Of a DNA stretch of 64,000 nucleotides, positions 61,747 to 64,000 are shown piece by piece. Position 1 is the first letter of the stretch. Each line of letters starts with the position of its first letter. The DNA is from Saccharum officinarum. Taxonomy: Eukaryota; Streptophyta; Magnoliopsida; Poales; Poaceae. Both the position numbers and the translations under genes were made by a program. The notes beneath the pieces are model-generated. The model worked only from the letters and a program-made list of their open reading frames with translations, was not told where the DNA came from and did no database searches. The stretch spans positions 66,541,737 through 66,605,736 of the forward strand of contig CM036170.1 in NCBI GenBank assembly GCA_020631735.1. The letters run 5' to 3'.

Positions 61747-62535
61747 CAAGCAAATATGCCCATGTGTTGCAACGAGATTTAATATGTAGTGAGTTGTAGT
61801 ATGGGACATGAGTTCAAGTCAAAAATTAAATTAATTAGTAGTAAAACTCTTTGTTTCTTAAGGAGTCAAACATTAAAATGGTTGGGATCTCTTATTTATT
61901 GTTTGTTTTTACTCTTGTTATATTTATTAGAACACGAAAAAACTAGGTGGAGAAAACAATGAAAACAAAATAAAAAAGTTGAGCTAGTGTAAAAACATCC
62001 ACGAGAAAAAAAATCTAAGCATACTCAAAGTCAATTAAGTAGAAAACAATCATGACAAAAGTTAGAATGTAGTCTAGAAAAGAAAAAAAATCAGAACATA
62101 TTCGGAGCCAAGCGAAAAACGTCCAAATGAACGTAAAGCAACACGTACTCGGAGCAAGTAAAATCGGACAAACCGAAAAAAGTAAAAAAAGAACAGAAAA
62201 GAAAGGAAACAAAGAAATTATACCCTTCTTCCTCTTTATTAGATTTTTATTATTATATTTTTGCATTTGAAGAAGATTCCTATTCCGGTTACTTAGAGTT
62301 AGAGAGATCTAATTGGATTAAGATTTCTAGTTGTCCATATTATTATATTTTTCATATTTGGATTAAGATTCCTATTTACCCGAAATCGGACAGATCTAAT
62401 TAGATTAGGATTCCTAGTTATTATATAAAGAGAAAGGCTATAGGCGGTTTTCCACATTCACAAAGTTAGCTAAGGGGTGGCCGAACTAAAAAAATAGGTG
62501 GAGATAAATTTTACTTTTTTATTATTAGGTATAGA
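61747..62535 (-). mobile_element. Small non-autonomous Helitron, copy 2
   Basis: 789 bp, matching 37293-38084 in full and in the same orientation. The 5' end TCTATACCTAATAATAAAA follows host A (62536). The 3' end reads GTTGCAACACATGGGC..GCTTG before T, so the usual CTAG has become CTTG. Flanking DNA differs between the copies, which shows separate insertions. Confidence 0.75.
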
Positions 62536-64000
62536 TTAGTCTTTTTATTATTTCATATATCTTTTAATAAACCAAGACCGTTACAATCTAGATCTATAGG
62601 ATCAATATGGTGATTTCTTGTCGTTGAGAGTAAAAGAGATTATTTTTCTAACTTTACTCAATAATTCAATAATTTTTTATTTAGGTGTTTTTCAAACATA
62701 TGGTAATGAATTACTATTTAAAAAAATAATCTAGAATTTGTTTGTTCACCAATTATAATTCCTATTGATGGCTTATTTAGGCATTTTCTTTCCAATTCGT
62801 TTAGAGTTCAAATCATTAACTTTTATTCAACTTTTATTCAAGTATTGTTCTTTGTATTGGAATCAAATTGATATTTCTTAATTTATCATTTTAAATGTAC
62901 TATTTATTAATTGTGTTATACACAGAATATTTGGTTTAATATAAGTTGTTAGACCATCATAATCTCCTTAGGTTTTTTCTCATAATCTTAGCGCTTAAAT
63001 AGATAGATTAGCCAACAATATGAAAACCCATTATGAATGGAGACTAAACCTATTTGAACATATTCTACCACAAAGCATTCAAATTCTTTTAAAAAATTGC
63101 TGTTGGCAGTAACAATTTCTAAAAAAAATGTATTTTCCCCATTAGTTCAAAATTTGCATTTCATGGTTCCGTGGATGGTTAAGGTTAAGTATGATGATGT
63201 TAGTCATTTCTTGGTCTCTCCAAGACATCTAAGGTCATTTTCATGAGTTCATATAAAATTAATTCTCATAATTTTCTCCTATAGGGTTCATCCTATACAT
63301 AAGTTCACTCTAAATGGTTTTCTCCCACAGCAAATCATCTTAATCTAAACCTCATGCTTTTTTAGATAGGATGGATGGGAGAATTACAATTTAAGGTAGA
63401 CGGAGGATGATTTATAGCGCCACTAAATTTAGGATGTTGGATAGAAGCACGTTAGAGAGGATTTTTTTATGCATAAAATTTTATTTTTAACTAAAATTTT
63501 TTGAATAAAGATACTGTTAGAGAAGCTCTAGCTATATGGAGCACTCCATCAGACCATCACCGTAGTCCTACACGAAGCTGAAGAATGATTATGTGCAACC
63601 AGAAAGCTTGACCAAGGGAAACAACAGAGTCATAAAGGAAACCGTGTGCTCAACAATGATTTCCCATTTCTGTAGCGATAGCTGTGAGGTTTAAGCCATG
63701 GCATGTCAACTGATGTGTGTGCCCTGACGGCCCCGACCCCCACCCTTCCTCTCGATCATCGCGGTAGCTCTGCATGAAAACGCCCCGCACACATGACATG
63801 AGGGAGGATCGCCCTGGAGAGCGGAGGCCTCGGCTCGCCGAGTAATCCATCGTCAGTCCGCACACATGACATGAGCTTTATTCGCCGTCACGCTGTCCAG
63901 GATTGGAGATGGAGGCGCCGGCGCGCCGGTTGGTTCGAAGACTTGGGAGGCCAATCCGGGTAGGCCGCGCACATATTCTCCTTGTCACCGGACGTCATGG
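62536..64000. other. Right end of the window; AT-rich, then GC-rich after about 63700
   Basis: 62536-63540 is AT-rich with no features. The last 300 bp turn GC-rich (GGAGGCGCCGGCGCGCCGG near 63910), as grass promoters or first exons often do, but no open frame can be assigned before the edge. ACACATGACATGAG occurs twice (63790 and 63863). Confidence 0.4.

Noticed and set aside
1..64000. CRISPR arrays, bacterial operons or defence islands
   Set aside because: The window is plant nuclear DNA; repeats present are transposon-derived and not regularly spaced.

Overview
This is plant nuclear DNA, almost certainly from a grass. It holds a plant S-domain receptor kinase with the family's usual exon sizes. 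It also holds grass-type mobile elements: copia and Athila-like LTR elements, a miniature TRIM, Helitrons ending in CTAG behind a CCCGTTGCAACG-type hairpin, PIF/Harbinger with its Myb-like partner, L1- and RTE-type LINEs, and hAT and Tourist MITEs. Species cannot be fixed from sequence alone. No rRNA, tRNA, CRISPR or bacterial-style operon was found.

Layout. (1) 1-8449, minus strand: one host gene, a G-type lectin S-receptor-like Ser/Thr kinase. Exon 1 (7044-8449) encodes the extracellular part. A 5.3-kb intron with retroposon and MITE remnants follows, then six short exons (1730 to the left edge) encode the membrane segment and kinase. The C-terminus is off the window. (2) 8733-36990: a nested stack of retroelements. 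An old minus-strand LINE was split by a plus-strand LINE (8991-10736) and by a second minus-strand LINE (10972-36816). The latter was split by a 734-bp TRIM (10995-11728) and by a 23.9-kb gag-only LTR element (12243-36152). That element was itself hit by a hAT MITE, a composite Athila-like element holding a 4-kb solo LTR, a 2.7-kb solo LTR holding another hAT MITE, and an 800-bp solo LTR. Most boundaries come with a target-site duplication I could read. (3) 36991-39507: a small Helitron, a Tourist MITE and a LINE 3' end in otherwise featureless DNA. (4) 39508-49007: a probable gene-fragment-carrying Helitron, interrupted by a very young full-length copia element (41098-46701, two identical 114-bp LTRs) and holding an RTE LINE end. 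(5) 49108-59332: a decayed PIF/Harbinger element with a Myb/SANT-like gene (53054-54132) and a transposase gene (54726-59332). A 3.4-kb Helitron (55262-58629) split the transposase at the first catalytic motif. (6) 59333-64000: a hAT MITE and a second copy of the small Helitron, otherwise nothing recognisable.

How the parts relate. Only the receptor kinase looks like a host gene. Its exon 1, the young copia gag and part of the Harbinger transposase all carry one-base losses. Nearly all of these sit in G or C runs, so consensus error is a serious alternative to real decay. I found no clearly undescribed system. The least ordinary objects are the composite Athila-like element with two diverged, oppositely oriented LTRs and two degenerate protease-like segments; the gag-only element whose LTRs and interior share a GGCACTGCC word; and the Helitron in the transposase.
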